Origin: Trichosphaerium sp. ATCC 40318
Taxonomy: Eukaryota; Discosea; Flabellinia; Trichosidae
NCBI GenBank assembly: GCA_038496445.1
Contig: JALMLS010000377.1
Location: 248,001 to 312,000 of the forward strand
DNA: 64,000 nucleotides
Direction of reading: 5' to 3'
Shown here: positions 47,660 through 61,600 of the stretch, piece after piece
Layout: every line of letters starts with the position of its first letter
Numbering within the stretch: the first letter of the stretch is position 1
Position numbers and translations under genes: made by a program
Notes under the pieces: generated by a model
What the model was told of the DNA's origin: nothing
What the model saw: only the letters and a program-made list of their open reading frames with translations
Database searches by the model: none

Positions 47660-50600
47660 CTACTTGGACCACAATGCTATACTTCCTCTAGCTCCAGGAG
47701 TTGCCTACAAAAAGTTTAGAACTGAACTACATGTGGTGCACCATCGTGTAGCCCAAAAAAAAAAAAAGGAGAATAGGTGAAAGACATTAGTGTTTTGCGT
47801 ACCCGTGCATTCGGTTTTAATTGGTTTTGTCTACAATACATCAACTGTTCACAAAAGGCACTAATAAACTCATTAATAATCTGTAAATTATGAGTATAAA
47901 GGGAAGTACATCAATTCTTGGTGTGAATCAAAGAACATTGTTGTCTTTGTGTTATTGAAATCCAGGCTCACTTTCGAAGCTGTTTTTGAACACCAGTAAG
48001 TAATTATTGTTTACAACCTTGTCTATTTCTTCCGGAATGTACCTTTTTCTCTATTATCAAATCTAACTGCTTGAATGTGCTTTAGCTTTATCGCTCTACT
48101 GACATGAAAATTCTCTTTCTTTCCAATAAGTCGACCAAAAACAACACAATCATTAAAAAGATAATAATGTCCTGCTCTATGACCACCAACCTACATAACA
48201 TCAACACGAAATCTTCATTGTACAATAAAAATTGCTTACGCCTTTACGATACTTTCCTTCCATGATGAAGATTCGTCTAGGTTGTAACTAAAACCATCAA
48301 TAAAAATCACGCAAAAAAAAACAACCGAAACAAGAAATCCTTTTGAAAAAAACTATCAAACACATCAGTCCTCATACCAATTGCAATTGTTTATCCTAAA
48401 ACCCAAGTCAACACATAAATCATAAAGAAAATTTATAAGGCACGTACATCTCCAAGAAAAAAGTTTGAGAAGCTCCTGAAGGACGTAAAAGTTAGATTTT
48501 GAAAATCACGTGATTGGTTTTTTTTTGAAAAAGTACATTTGTATAGACATTATCTTGTCTTGATTCTCTTGATGTCTCTTCAACTCATTCAACTCATCTA
48601 CAAGCTCAGAGAAGTCTTCTACTGCTTTTTGAAGATTTGGAAAATCTGGATGCATAGGTGGCGTGTACTTCATTAATTCCTGTTCAGGATTTAGTTGCTA
48701 TCAATGTCATTGTTTTGGTAATATTTACCTTTAGTACAAGTGGATACTTCATTATACGTTGTACAGGCATTATAAGCCATCCATTAAGGTCAAGACCTTT
48801 ACACCTTAGTTCTTCATTTTGAGACTTTAGGATAAACGCATTAAACAATTTGTTTGATTCCCGAAGCTTCGCCTTTTGTTTTGACACGTTAGTGAATAAA
48901 TAGAACTTGTCTATATTTTTCTCGTACTGTATGCGCACAACGTGAATCATATTTAATACAATAAGGTTTATAAGCCTTAAAGAAACCCATCTAAAAAACA
49001 AGTAGTCAATTATAAGTCTCACTCAAAACTCTTCTCCATAAAACAAAAACTGATTGTGGCTCTAGGGCTACCTTTTCATTAAATATTTTTCCAAACATTC
49101 TATCCTCTGTCTTTTCCATTTCTTTTGATAAAGCCTCATATACTTCCAGGTTTAAGGAAGTCAACATATCCTAAAAATATAAATAAGAATTCGCTGTATG
49201 GTTTTTTAAATGTTCCAACAAAATCGATGAACAAATTGGGAAATAAAAGTACCAAGTTAGAGAAAATCAGTAAAATGTCATCACGTGTAACACCAGCAAT
49301 TTTACTTAATGGTGTCTTCCAAACTTCAGACAATATTCTCAAATCATCAGTGTAAGCCTACGAGTATACGGGTGAGTAAAAATTGACAAGCTTTTGTTAA
49401 ATGTGGTAAAAATATTAGTGTAGACGCACTTTCTCTGTTGTGAGGATTTCCTGTTGAACAAGTTCTTGTCTGTCCTTGCTTGTTAAATTCTTTTTTGTTG
49501 TTGTAACCAAGTTTGGTTGACCACGCATAGATAACGTTTCATCACCTTCCATATCTTCCATCATATCTTCCAACGTCCTTTCACCTTCAATAACAATCGA
49601 CCGAGGAACCTACAATAAGACATTAGCAGGAGCTGAATAACAACAACAAATTTTGTAAGCGACGTACTGCAGCAGGCTGGTCATTTTTGGGTGTGACTTG
49701 CAGCGTAGCTGGTTGTTGCTTCTGCGGTCTACGAGAAAAATGAGCGAGTTATTTTAAGCAAATTTTTTTTATCTTCACGCACGTGTTGTAAATAAACGAA
49801 GAGACATTATTTTCTGTATTTGATCGTGGTCTATCTTCTGATAAATTACTAGGATCTGCGAATGTAGTATTACTTCTCATCTTGTGTTTTGTTTTAGGAG
49901 ATCTTGATGATTTCAGTTTTATTCGCCTTTTTTTTGATTTTCTCAAAGGTGACTTAATATTCCTCTGTTGTGGTTCTACTAGTTCTTTGGGCGTAGAAAC
50001 CTTCGGTGTAGGTTTAGGAAGAGGTTTTGGTGCTGGTTTCGGTAGTGGTTTAGGAGGAACTGTTTTGGTGTCTGCTTTTGGTAAATTCTCAAAGGCGACT
50101 GGCGGAGGGACATTAACCTTCTTTTTTTCGACTGGTGTTGATTGAAGGTTTGTAAAAATTTGGGGTGTTTTTGGTTTTGGAATAGGTATCCTTTTAGGGC
50201 CTGGAGAAACCGCTCTTGGTACTTGCGGTGGTGCTGTTCTTGGACTAGGGGAAGCAGATCTTGGGACAGGGCGCTAGAAAGACGAAAATTAAATAATTCT
50301 TATTAACTGAAAAAAACTGGGCGTGGTAGAATAGGTTTAGTGTAACGTACTTCTATGAATTTTTCTCTGAGAACGGACTCTATAGGGCTTATTGATAGCC
50401 CGCTTGTATCAGTCATAGACCCACTCTCTGCGCTCGCTCTTTCAGAGGAGGGAGAATTGGTAGGAATAGCCTCAGAGCCATTTTGTGTTGTACTACTTTC
50501 GCTTGACGTTTCTGAATCTAATGTCTTTTCTCTCCGTCTCCTCGGTTTATTATCACGTTCTTTTGACTTTTTCTTTTTTACTCTCTTCGGTGATGACCGT

Positions 50601-51545
50601 TCAGACGTATTTGAATATTCTTCAAGATCTAAATCTTGTACTAATTTAACTAGATCGTCGAGACTTAGTTCAGGTTCTTCTTCCGGTGTGTTTGTTATAA
50701 TTTCTTTTTTAGGTTGTGGTACTGTAGACTTCTGTTTGTGATGTCCTTGTAGTAAAAATGTAGAAGTACGCATATTAGTAGGTGCATCATCAGGCTAACA
50801 CAAAATTAATGTCATCAAGGGTTTACAAAACCGCGCACGTGATATTTTTTTTACAAGCATCATTAAAACACAAAAGAAAAGAGCAGTGCCGCGTACGTAC
50901 CTTTGCAAATGGTTTCCACACTGATCCGGCCTCAAATTGATTTATAAGCTCTCGTGCTCCAATACTGTCGGCTTTAAATAATCACGTGTTAGCGATTTAA
51001 TTAAGGGTGCCTGCAACACAAAAAAAAAAAACCAAAAAATAATAATTCGTACACCGATCTCGCCCATTAGATGCCTCTGGTGGCGTCTATATTATGTAAA
51101 ATGAGTTTAAAAATATAGGTAAACACATAATAAATCTCCAAATAACTCAGCAAGGAAGTACGATCAACAGATTCATAAAAAACATTGTACGTTGTTATTT
51201 TTTGGTAAAACAAGAAAAGATGTACGTACAGGTGTCCCACGAACATCGGTACCCGTTGGGTGAGCGGTTGTGCCTGAGGAATAAATCAACAACGCAGTAA
51301 TACATGTATGACGCGGGTTATAATACTGCTGTTTGAATGAAACTCGCGGTTTGTATTCAAACAAAGAATATTTTTTCAAAAGACAGTCTAAACAAAGTTA
51401 AACCTAATCCTATGCGCATACCACCGTTCATGGTTTTTGATCACCGCTTCTGGTACGCTGTAATGGTTTGCTGATGGTCTAAAAGCGGACTAAAGAAAAT
51501 GGAGGAGTCAAAACGAATCTGAACAAACAAAAAAGTGCCTGACAT
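47660..51545 (-). CDS. RhoGEF: disordered N-terminus, DH and PH domains
   Basis: Predicted activator of Rho-family GTPases. N-terminal ~400 residues are disordered: acidic-serine and basic stretches (SPKRVKKKKSKERDNKPRR) and a Pro/Lys-rich region with PKPLPKPAPKPLPKPTPK that could bind SH3 domains. The DH domain lies at about 48670-49640: QELVQQEILTTEKAYTDDLR, FVLFPNLF-like segments, and the hallmark DLNGWLIMPVQRIMKYPLVL. The PH domain follows at about 47980-48500: PRRIFIMEGKYRKG, HYYLFNDCVVFGRLIG, FHVSRAIKLKHIQAVRF. The last exon gives ATPGARGSIALWSK. The 5' end is unresolved: exons near 50900-51500 read SANHYSVPEAVIKNHER, but no ATG joins in frame with a standard donor. Confidence 0.8.
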
Positions 51546-52050
51546 CGTCTCTAGCCTTGGTAGAGCTGTGAAAAACTACTAGCGTTGCTTTTGCATAATA
51601 TCTCCACAAACTCTACTTCGCAACACGTGACTGTACGTGCCAAATGCGTACTTCCATAGGCCAAACATACGAAAATCACACGTGACAAGTTTTTGATTTT
51701 GCAAAATTACTTCAAATGTTTCGCTAGTTAGTTCACTGTTCGTTCTTTGTGTCCATCACACGCAATGACATTATTCTTACGCGCATAGAGCTTGACTGAC
51801 TTAGTTGTAGCCTTTGGCGGCACGCCGCAAAGAATTAACATGTAGAAGCGCACTAAAATTACAACCAACGACACTGCCACATCACATAATGTTAGTAGAT
51901 CTTTTGTGGGTTTTTGTTAAAAATTTCCAGTTTGAAAGGGCGCCAAGAAACTCAAAAGTAGTTTGATTACCAAGCGCTATAGTTGATGAGTGGAATAAGT
52001 TGGTTGTTTAGCTTAAACTGTTCAACACAGTTTTGTTACATTTAGAAGAA
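51546..52050. other. Divergent intergenic region
   Basis: The upstream flanks of the RhoGEF (-) and the F-box/SNF2 gene (+). It contains CACGTGAC at about 51626 and 51678. The first exon of the RhoGEF may lie inside it. Confidence 0.45.
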
Positions 52051-55000
52051 ATGCCACCAAAGCGGAAAAAGAGGCCAAAACGCTCCCAAGCGAAGAAATC
52101 GAAGAACGAGACAGTCGACTTGCCTGATGAAGTAGTTTTAAACATATTCACTTACTTGCCCGTTGATAACCTCAAAAACTGTAGATTCGTTTGCGTAAGT
52201 GAATAGTAAATCGATATAACTGTATTAAACTTGATAGACGCAATGGCGGTTAGTTGCTCTTGATTCAACTTTCGATTGGCATATTGTGGACAAGTTAAGC
52301 TTCACTGGCGTACGTACTTGTCCATGAGCCTTTTCTTGATCCATTTAATTTTTTTTCAAGTTCAAGCCGACAGCTGGCGAGACCGCTTGGTTCGCGGCAA
52401 TAAACCACGTCCCTGCAGGTCCCAAGACAACTGGCAGGCGTAAGCCTCATAGTGGTGCCTTGAAATCGTACGTGTCATATTTAAACGTTTACAAAACTCT
52501 CTACACGCGCTGTGCCATATTAACGACTCTTTCTTTGTAGGATCAAAGATATCTCAGAAACACCCGGGTTACAAGCAGGCGCATTGAGGTCCTTTCAATC
52601 GGGGCTTTATATTGAAGTAAGTTGGCAGTACTCCTTTCAGTTTCACGCTGGTTTGGGCTGTGTTTGAGACAGTTTTCTAATCAACTTTCTTAGCTCTTTA
52701 ATGAAGAGGACGAAGAAGTATCAGGATACGCTAAATTGCAGAGTAGTCACCTTGAGAAGTGCCATCAAGCAATTTACAACATGACATTTGACTCAAAAAG
52801 TGTCGCTAAAGGTAAAATATGGCGCGCTGAAGTAAAGGCATCAAGGAGAAGTACGTTGTCGGATTGTCCCAGTTAAAAGTGACTTTCTTTCTTATTCCTG
52901 GAATATCTTTAAACCTGACGAGCTTGTAGGCGCTGTAGTGAAACTTTACGTTAATTTTAGGAAGTAAGGGCCTTTATCAATGAAATGTTTCCAAAAAAAA
53001 AATTAAGAAAACAAGGTGTTTTAGTTAGTTAAACTGTTATTTTTAGGATAGAAACACTTCTACGCAACGGAGTTCTCACGCCTAAAAACGTGCCTAATGC
53101 AAGGATCCTTTTCCGTGCTATTTCTCGTGATCTGTATCCAAGGTTAGAGCCATTAATTGGGAGTAACGGACGAGCACTAAAAGAACAAATAATACCTGCT
53201 GTATGATTACTTCCTTTTTCTTTTCACCTTCTCCAAGTCACTCACTATTCAACCCTTCTTATCTATTTATATAGGGCATCTATAATACTATAGCTCAACC
53301 TGAATCACTTGCTGCCACGCTCTATAACTACCAACTTAACGCAGGTACAGTGCTCTGCTGCGAAGAAAAAAACTATATCTGACAATCGTTGTTTTAACTT
53401 TTTGTGTTAGTCAGTTGGATGAAGTATGTTGAAGATAACTGTAGAAAAGATCTTGGTCGCTATGCACCATACGTGATATGGGGTAAGGTATGTAGTTAGC
53501 TTAGTCAAGGAGGTAGATGTAACTAAAGGGTTTCCACCTAGATGTCTTATCAAGTTTGCTTCGATTTAAAGCAGAAAGCTATTTACCCCAAATCGTTTGT
53601 TAAAGAAAAGACTTCTCCTGCTTTTCATGGAGGAGTTCTTGGAGATGAAATGGTACGAAAAACAAGGACTACACCCTTCTGTTTATGGCATTTAAGATCT
53701 AATAGCCATTTTAGGGTCTTGGAAAGACAGTATCTGGTAAAAGAAGCTTTAGGTTTTTTTAAGTCTATACCTGATTGTTGACTGTTCTCTTTTAGTTATT
53801 GCATTAACGCTTATCTCTGAACCTGAAGACTTTGACGGAGAAGATTTTCGTCGTATAAACGGCAAATACTACTGGAACACAAACGCGACTCTTGGTAAGT
53901 TTATTAAGATGTCTAGTGTTAAAGAACATGATCACTTACTTTCTTTTTTTAGTTGCTGTACCTAATCAACTGGCGCAACAGTGGATAGATGAGTACAAGA
54001 AGTACTCAAAGAAAAAACTCAAGATAATCAAACTCACAACTGTTGGTCCTCACGGTAAAAAGACCCACAAGGATTTGGTTGATGCTGGTACAACAAACAT
54101 CTTCTTTAGAAAAAAAAAAACACGTGATAAAAAACTTACTTGATTTTTTTGTAGATATTGTCGTTGTGTCCCACCAATTCTTGTCAAATAAGAACTACCT
54201 AAAGCGTCGTACTATGCATGAAAGAACTAGTGAAGGTGATGAACCTAAGAGTCAAAAGAGCCCAAATTTGAACAGCATTTATTGGCGTCGTATTGTGTTA
54301 GATGAAGGTCACGAAAAGTTAAAAAAAGATTCCGAAGGTACAAACGAAACGGACTCTTTGTTTTCTATTTTGTTGTAATTTCGCTTTTCCTCACATATTT
54401 TATTAGCCCTTCAGTATCTCCAGTCAGAATATAAATGGTATGTCACCGGCACACCATTCCCAAGCGAGTACGTATCCTAAACCTTTAGCGAGAATGGCGT
54501 GTCTAACGGTTTTATAGGGAGTCCATTTTTAGGTGTTGTCAGTTTCTTTCTGGCAAGTCTGATTGTGTTCCACACCGTTTGACTCAGACATCGCGTAAAA
54601 GTACTATCATTCCACCAAATTCTATGACTGTAGCACGTATTTCTGGCTACCAATGGTCGATAATGCAAGGCACTCGTAAGTGCAACTTTTTTTACTCGAT
54701 TGTTCGAGTCATTCTTACTGTCACTTCTCTTCCCACCCATGCAATCTTATGCTCTAGTACTATCCTTCTTGATCGCTGGATAGTGTCTAATCCAATAATT
54801 GTAATATTGCATGGCGGGGGAAGAGGTAGCAATGTTGTATCAAACTAATACCAAAATTAGGTGTTACTGAAATTCCTAGATCACATTCTAAAAACCTTTA
54901 CTTTTATGACACAGAAGACTGTGCCATAGAATATGATACGTGCGTTACTTAATTTTTGAGGTTTTGAATAGAACAAAAAGTGACACTGTTTTCCTTGTAG

Positions 55001-56840
55001 ATCATTGCTTATCGAGTTGTTGTTCAAAAACTTTGTTTGGCGTCATACCAAAGACAGTGTTCAAGATGAGATGAAGATACCGCCTTATAAAGAACAACTT
55101 GAGCTTCTATCATTTCATCCAATACAAAGGCTAGCTTATGAATACCATGAAGCATTCGAGAGTCGAGGAGGTAACTAACAATCGTAAACCAAGAACAATT
55201 CTAGTTTTGATTAATGTTTTTTTGTTTGAAATTAGATAGCCTTGCGAAGATGTGCTCAATGCTCGCAAACACCAATTTACATGCTGCATATAACACATTG
55301 GGAGTCACCATTAGATACAGAATACAAGCTGTCCAAACTAATATCACACAATCCGAGAACACAATCAAAAACCTAGAAGCACGTGCCAGAGTAAACAATG
55401 TATGTAAAAAGTTTGACGAATTTTTTTGTTTGGTTTTGATTGTGTGGTAGGAGGAGTATCTCAGAAGTATGATCAAGCGCCAAAAGAGATCCCTAGATCA
55501 AGCAAGAAATCTCTTAGAATCACTTGAAGAATTCCTAACGAAGCACAACGCAATTGTTCGTTTTTTTCTGACTTTTTCTCTTGTCGTCTTGAAAAAGTCT
55601 TCTAACAAAACTTAAGGCTCCTAAGTCCACCATGAAATCGATTGAGTCCAAGAAATTCCAGATTGGAGAAAATGCTGTTGATAAATGTACATCTATAGAA
55701 GATCTTATCAGTGCTATTGAATTCCGTGGTATGGTTCCAGTGGATAGAGAGTCTAAGGAAGCTATGATGGATCAACTTTTACCTGTGTTGAAAAAAGAAC
55801 AAAAGTTATATGTCATGAAGTACCACGCTTCTTTTCGTTATACAAATCTATCAAATGATGAGAAAGTATTACTTTATGGTACAAAATTCGGAGCTATGTT
55901 ACAGTACATGGAAGATATGTGGACAAAGGAGCCAAGCGCCAGAATTATTTTATTCTCTAGAGTATGTTGTGAACACGTGTTTTTTTTTGCTTCGATTTCT
56001 TTGTTGCTCACGTGTTTTAGTTTACTCAAGTTCTGGCATCTGTCAAGAGAGTTCTTTGTGAAAATGGAATTTTATCTATGATGGTTCAAGGTACGAAAGA
56101 TGTTGCTGAATTGGAGAGTGAAAGAAAAAAAAACAACTAAAGTTAAAATGCTTTGCCAAGTTTTTTGAAATACTTTTGTTTGTTGTAGACCTTTCTTGCT
56201 GAACTGTTGCCTAGGCAATGTCTTTGTTCGTGAAAAGGCAATAAAGTCCTTTAAATCAGATTCTACTAATAGCGAGGAGTACAAAGTACTCCTAATGAGT
56301 TCCGAAAAAGCAGCTTCAGGAACAAACCTAATGAACGCAAAAGTTGTCATTTTGTTGGGTAAGTTTTATCTTCACATCTGACATATCTAACTCATGAATT
56401 AGACCCGGTTAGTGGAACACATGATGAAGTAGAAGCCCAAGAAGGACAAGCAATTGGTAGATGCTACAGGTATCAACTTTTTTTCCTTTTGTTTGTCATC
56501 TCTTCAGTTTTTTTTTACTGAACATTTTTTCACTCAGAATGGGCCAATCAGAACAAGTACTTGTCCTTAGATTTCTTGTTGATAAGACAGTAGAGCATTA
56601 CTCTTACCTTGAGTATAAAGAAGGAGCAGCATCACGAAAGAAAGCAAAGAAAAGTAAGTTACTGCCTGTTGTCTATTTTTTTTATCAGATTTCTAACACG
56701 TGTTTGTAACAGAACAAGCATCTGCTGTTAAAGCAAGGAAACCTCTTCTTACTAGACAAGCAAGTTTCTCTGGTGCTTTTGCTGGCTCATCAAAATTGAT
56801 GAGTAACTCACTATCAGAACTTGTTGGATTGAAGAAGTAA
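52051..56840 (+). CDS. F-box/SNF2-family helicase
   Basis: Predicted ATP-driven chromatin or DNA translocase with an F-box. Basic start MPPKRKKRPKRSQAKKSK, then F-box VDLPDEVVLNIFTYLPVDNL (residues ~22-60). A ~350-residue linker includes RYAPYVIWGKMSYQVCFD. SNF2 motifs: GVLGDEMGLGKT (I, split by an intron after DEM), LVAVPNQLAQQWIDEYKKY (Ia), DIVVVSHQFLS, WRRIVLDEGHEKL (II) and YVTGTPFPS (III). A coiled insertion (about 55080-55610) precedes the C-lobe: ARIILFSRFTQVLASVKRVL, VLLMSSEKAASGTNLMNA (V) and GQAIGRCYRMGQSEQVLVLR (VI). No RING is visible between the lobes, unlike Rad5-type proteins. The plant protein At3g54460 also joins F-box and SNF2. About 25 introns; the region 52840-53400 is approximate. 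Confidence 0.85.
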
Positions 56841-56980
56841 CCGAAATAACCCTTTTTACCTAATAAAAAAACAAAATTTCTTGAAAAACTATTCTCTGGT
56901 CTGGAGTGAGCAATACAAAATTTATTTGGGCTAAAAATACAAGTTCTTGCAATACCAAGTATGCTTCCAGAACTTTCCTA

Positions 56981-58413
56981 TCACGTGGTCTTTGTGGCTT
57001 CATCAGGCAATGCAGTACACCATGGACAAAACCTATGTAAACTTGTGAACAAAACATCATTTTAGGGCAAAAGTGCGCTTACTTTAACTTTTCTCGGAGT
57101 ATGCCGTGACATGGACCGCAATAGCATTTGCTACAAGTGTTGCATGAAACAAATAAAGACTCAGCCACTAAAGACTTATCACCTAAATTGCACAAAGAAC
57201 AAATTGAATGAGGCTTGCTAACACGTGACATTTTTGGAAGCGACAGTCCATTGTATTCGCTCTTAAGCATGTCCACTGGCCTTACCAGTGACAACATACA
57301 TATTGGACATACCCTCGGAACAGAACACACCTTCGAGAGCGTAAGCTATTATCATCTTTAAACTTTGCACATACCATTGCCATACAACGTGGACATTGAG
57401 ACAGTGTTTCTGCCTTGTGTAGCTTCAAGTGACAAGCACATAGACCACTTTTTGTAGACCGCTTCACAACGCCCACTTGCATTGTTTCAGATACCTTTTG
57501 TGAACTCATAAGAGAATTAATCTTATCGGCATAACTAAGAAGACAATCAGCAACTATTTCAACGCCAAAAACTGACTTGGTTATCATTGCATGCAACTCC
57601 ATTCCATTTGTCGCTGTATAAGTGTTAATGGTGAAGAAAACAATCGGTAACTGTTCATACCTATAACATACTCGCCACCTGTCTTTTGTGTTATAATCTT
57701 TGGTAAGTAAAACTCGGCATTTATCCCAACAATGGATACTTGAACATTCATTACGTTACACTTTTCAATGGTCTTCATAATATCACCAGAGTCATGAGTA
57801 GCATGAGACGCCATTATAACCATAATGTAGCGCACTACAGAAGGTCCAGGATACTCCCTGTTCAACGAAGAAATGAGAATCGTGCAAGTACTCAAGGCAA
57901 CGCACGAGAGAACTTGAAGAGCAAGTTTCATTCCGTTTTCCAAAGACACGTGTCCTCCTGGTGATTTTAGTTGAGCCAGTGTGGCTCTATAAATGTTGAC
58001 ATTAGATACATATGCTAAGACACGAGAAAGATACAAATTTAAGCGCTGCTGGTTGTTATACAATGACGTTTAAGGTTGTGTTTTTGGGCGTTTTTCAAGA
58101 ATTGTTTCACTTGTGAGGTGTCAGTAATGGTTTTATACGCGTACGTTAATGCTGCTTTGCTCTGTAAGTCACCTACACGATGAATTTACGCTTATTGGAG
58201 TAAATACGCTAACGAACCTTCCAAATTCACTAACTTTGCGTTTTCTTGCATTTTGATGAGCTTGACACTTGAAAGCGGATTCTTTTGTTTAAAGTACGGG
58301 AGAAAACCACGTAAACCTGCTAACATTACCGCCAGCCTGCTAGGCAGAATATCACGCTCTAATACAGCCTTTGAATTGTCTACAAGAATGCATAGACACG
58401 CATTTCGCCTCAT
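56981..58413 (-). CDS. TFIIH subunit p44 (GTF2H2/SSL1-like)
   Basis: Core TFIIH subunit that stimulates the XPD helicase in transcription and nucleotide-excision repair. The von Willebrand-type domain starts at the ATG (MRRNACLCILVDNSKAVLER, then DILPSRLAVMLAGLRGFLPY and NPLSSVKLIK). It continues SLENGMKLALQVL and GDIMKTIEKCNVMNVQVSIV, with GINAEFYLPKI and TGGEYVIG. Zinc-binding C-terminal part: CHLKLHKAETLSQCPRCMAMVC, VCPICMLSLVRPVDML, SCNTCSKCYCGPC and, after a last intron, HRFCPWCTALPDEA. The N-terminus lacks the ~50-residue basic extension of human p44, and the domain has an expanded spacing before YGPS. The stop TGA overlaps a CACGTGA box. Its 3' end is 140 bp from that of the SNF2 gene, convergent. 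Confidence 0.87.
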
Positions 58414-58699
58414 TACTACCTATTAACAAGCCCACGTACTAGTGGCAACGGTACTGATACCCAAAACCTATTAACAACACAAAGAAAGCTTACACATGAC
58501 TTAACAAAGATCACTGAACAAGCTCCACTGTACTAAGCGTAACGCATGTGACACGTTTCTTTTTTTTTTTTATTAACTAGTGTTCACTTACACTAAAATA
58601 CAATCAAATTCACAACACCATCTTCTACAAAGAACTTAAGAGTTCTTCTTTTTTTTTTTTGAGACAGTTGTGAAGTAACTAACATTAAAAAGAAGCCAA

Positions 58700-61600
58700 C
58701 TACTTTTTTTTGGATTTCTTCTTCTTTCCTTTGCCTGTCTTGAATAAACTACGTTTCCGCACTGGTGACGTATCTAAAAACTATCAGAAAAACAATGAAA
58801 GACGGTGTAACAAGGTATTACCAGTATCCACCGTTGATGACTCTAAAAAGTCAAGTGCATTTTGTAAGTCTTCACGTAAGTTTGCATCAGACGTGTCAAG
58901 TGTTCTTGCACTCTGCTTTTTATTCTTCCGTACTTCGCATAATTCTTTGTAATACTGCGATTGCTTAAATCTAGGCCATATAGTACCACGCACATTAGCA
59001 AACATGTGCGCTTGTGCTTCATCAAATACCTAAAGAAATGTAAGTAAGATAAACACGGCAGAATGGTCATTAACATACGCTGACATTAACAGCATCTTTT
59101 GAATCGAGCTGTGCTTTTATAGGACCCTTTAAGTCCGCATCTATAGCTACTTCATATTCAACACCTGGTTCTAAGTACCTAAATCCATACGTGTTAGTTT
59201 TTCCTACTTGTATTCTTTTTTTTTTAATGGAACATACTTATCCCATATGTATTTAACTAGTTTTTTAGCTTTGTCTTTATCCTGCTCTAATCGAACCTTC
59301 TCAATAAATAGAACGAATTCAAGTGCTTCTATTGTATGCTGTGCAACCAAGAATTTTTTAAAATACTTGAGCAACACTGGATCACGAATCTAGATAGACA
59401 TTTACAAAAAAAATAGCAAAGAAAACTAAAAGATACCTTGTCAATGATCAAGCGTTTGTGACTGGGTTCGTGAGTTGAAGGGGATGGTGAGTTTGGCGTA
59501 GATCTAGCCTTGGCACTCGAACGCATAGGCGCAGATGGTCGGGTGGGCATGGATCGGCTTGTAGCAACTGTACCACCACGTATAGTGCTTGCAACAGATG
59601 ATTGGCGCTCACTCAAAGGTGCACGCTCTGGTTTGTCTCGTTGAAACAACTTGAACGCCTGGTTCTTAGGGCGTCTTGAAGAACTCTTTAAAGTTCCCTA
59701 AAGCAAAAAGACGTCAGCTGAATGATGTTCAGGTTGTTTAATGAAGGTCATACAGAATTTGAAGAAGACGACAAGTCCTCATGTAGAAATGCTTCAGCAT
59801 TTGATACTTGGAATTTTCTAGGTGTTGTTGCTTTATCTATAGATGCTGGCTCTCTTTGTACAACAAGAGGTCCTATTATCATTCGTTAAGCAAAAGAAAA
59901 AAAGGAGAAAAAAGTTGTTTACCTTGAGCTTCTGCATCTTTTTTACAATGTGCCCAATGTTTAGAAAAATCAGCACTTAAACTGTGCTTTAAATATCTAG
60001 AAAATAGGACGTTCAATAACCCTTGTAAGCGAGCTTGAACTTTATTGAATATAGTGGGTGTGGGATTTATTAGTGCCATAGCTACTTCATCACGTAACTT
60101 TGGAGATATATTTATAAACCTGCATTTTATTAGCTAATAAATAACACCAAAAAAAAAAAATGACTACGTACTCCGAGTTGTATGATGTATCTGTCATATA
60201 TTTTGTATATAATTCTTTGGCCATTTTTATTCTTTCCTTATCACCAACTTCCAAGTCATTAAACCTAGGACGATTCGACAAATGAGTATGAGAAATAAAA
60301 TTAAAATCCTAAATATTTCTGAAAGCCCGAGAAATCAGCAACGTACTTGTGTATCAATAAATAAAACTGTACAATTGGTAATCCATTCTTATGGCTTGAA
60401 CAGAACCTTAAAAAGTACTCCAATGGAGCAACATGTCCAATGACGCTTGTTAAATCAGTATTGAAGGTTCTAGCTTGACCTACAGTTTTTGTCAGGTCCA
60501 ATTAAAAAATAATAAAAAAATACAAAGCAAAATTATACTAGCTTACGTCTGAACGGCACCAAGCTTTTACCATAATTGGCGAGTGCTGATGCATACATAT
60601 CAGAACCCACAAACCTAGGAAATGAGCAAGTTCTCATTAAACCAAGTATCTCCTTGGCAGCTTGTGTAAATAAATCCGATGTAATATTCTCTCCTCGAAT
60701 GTTCTGTTCAATTTCTAAACAACTGGTTAAACACCAATACAAAAAAGAAGAAAAAAAATATTTGAAAGGGCCTGACTGGATTCGAACCAGCAACCGATTG
60801 GATTGCGACCAATTGCCATACCATTAAGCCACAGACCCTTGCGTTAATAACAACACCACCCACGGTTTTTTCCGCGCCGAAAGGATAGTGTTTACAATGC
60901 AGAGGCTGAGGTGGGGGGTTTTTTTTTTGTCATTCATTGAAAATGAAAATAAAAAATTGTAACTTACCATCACGTGTGGGACTATCAATATTGATACTAC
61001 TTGGCGCTTCTTTTTGTACATAAACTCTGAATATTTCCTTTGCCATATCTGCTCGCTCATACGCATCAGACGCTAGGTTTATATAAGGCAAGTTGCTGTT
61101 CAGAGAACCAAGGACATAAAAACCCTATTTTAGATAAGATCATACATGTCAGTTCCTCGTAACGCTTCACTTTGAGCCAGAAGTTTATATTTTCAGTAGA
61201 ATGTTGTTTTACACTGTATTCCTGTACAAATCATTAACATTTCAAAAAACATAAACCATCCATACTTTAAACGCATTTAACATTGCAGGGTCATTCACAA
61301 TATCTATGAATTTAGCTTTGGCGCGTTGCTATTAAAGGTTATTAACGTTGACACACGTGTATAATAATAAAAAGTTAGTACATCGTCGATAGGGCTTGTG
61401 GCAGCTGTTTTATCTGATTTCGCCTTATCCATTAGATTTATTTGGGTAACAACATTATTGAGAGCGTCCTTCGTCTTTGTAGTAATTTGTGTTTGACATT
61501 CAACAAGCTTACAAAAAAAGAGCGTTAGCAACATAAACAATAAAAGATGACAACAACCAATCTAACAAAAACAATGTACCATCGTTAGAAGTTGCGATAC

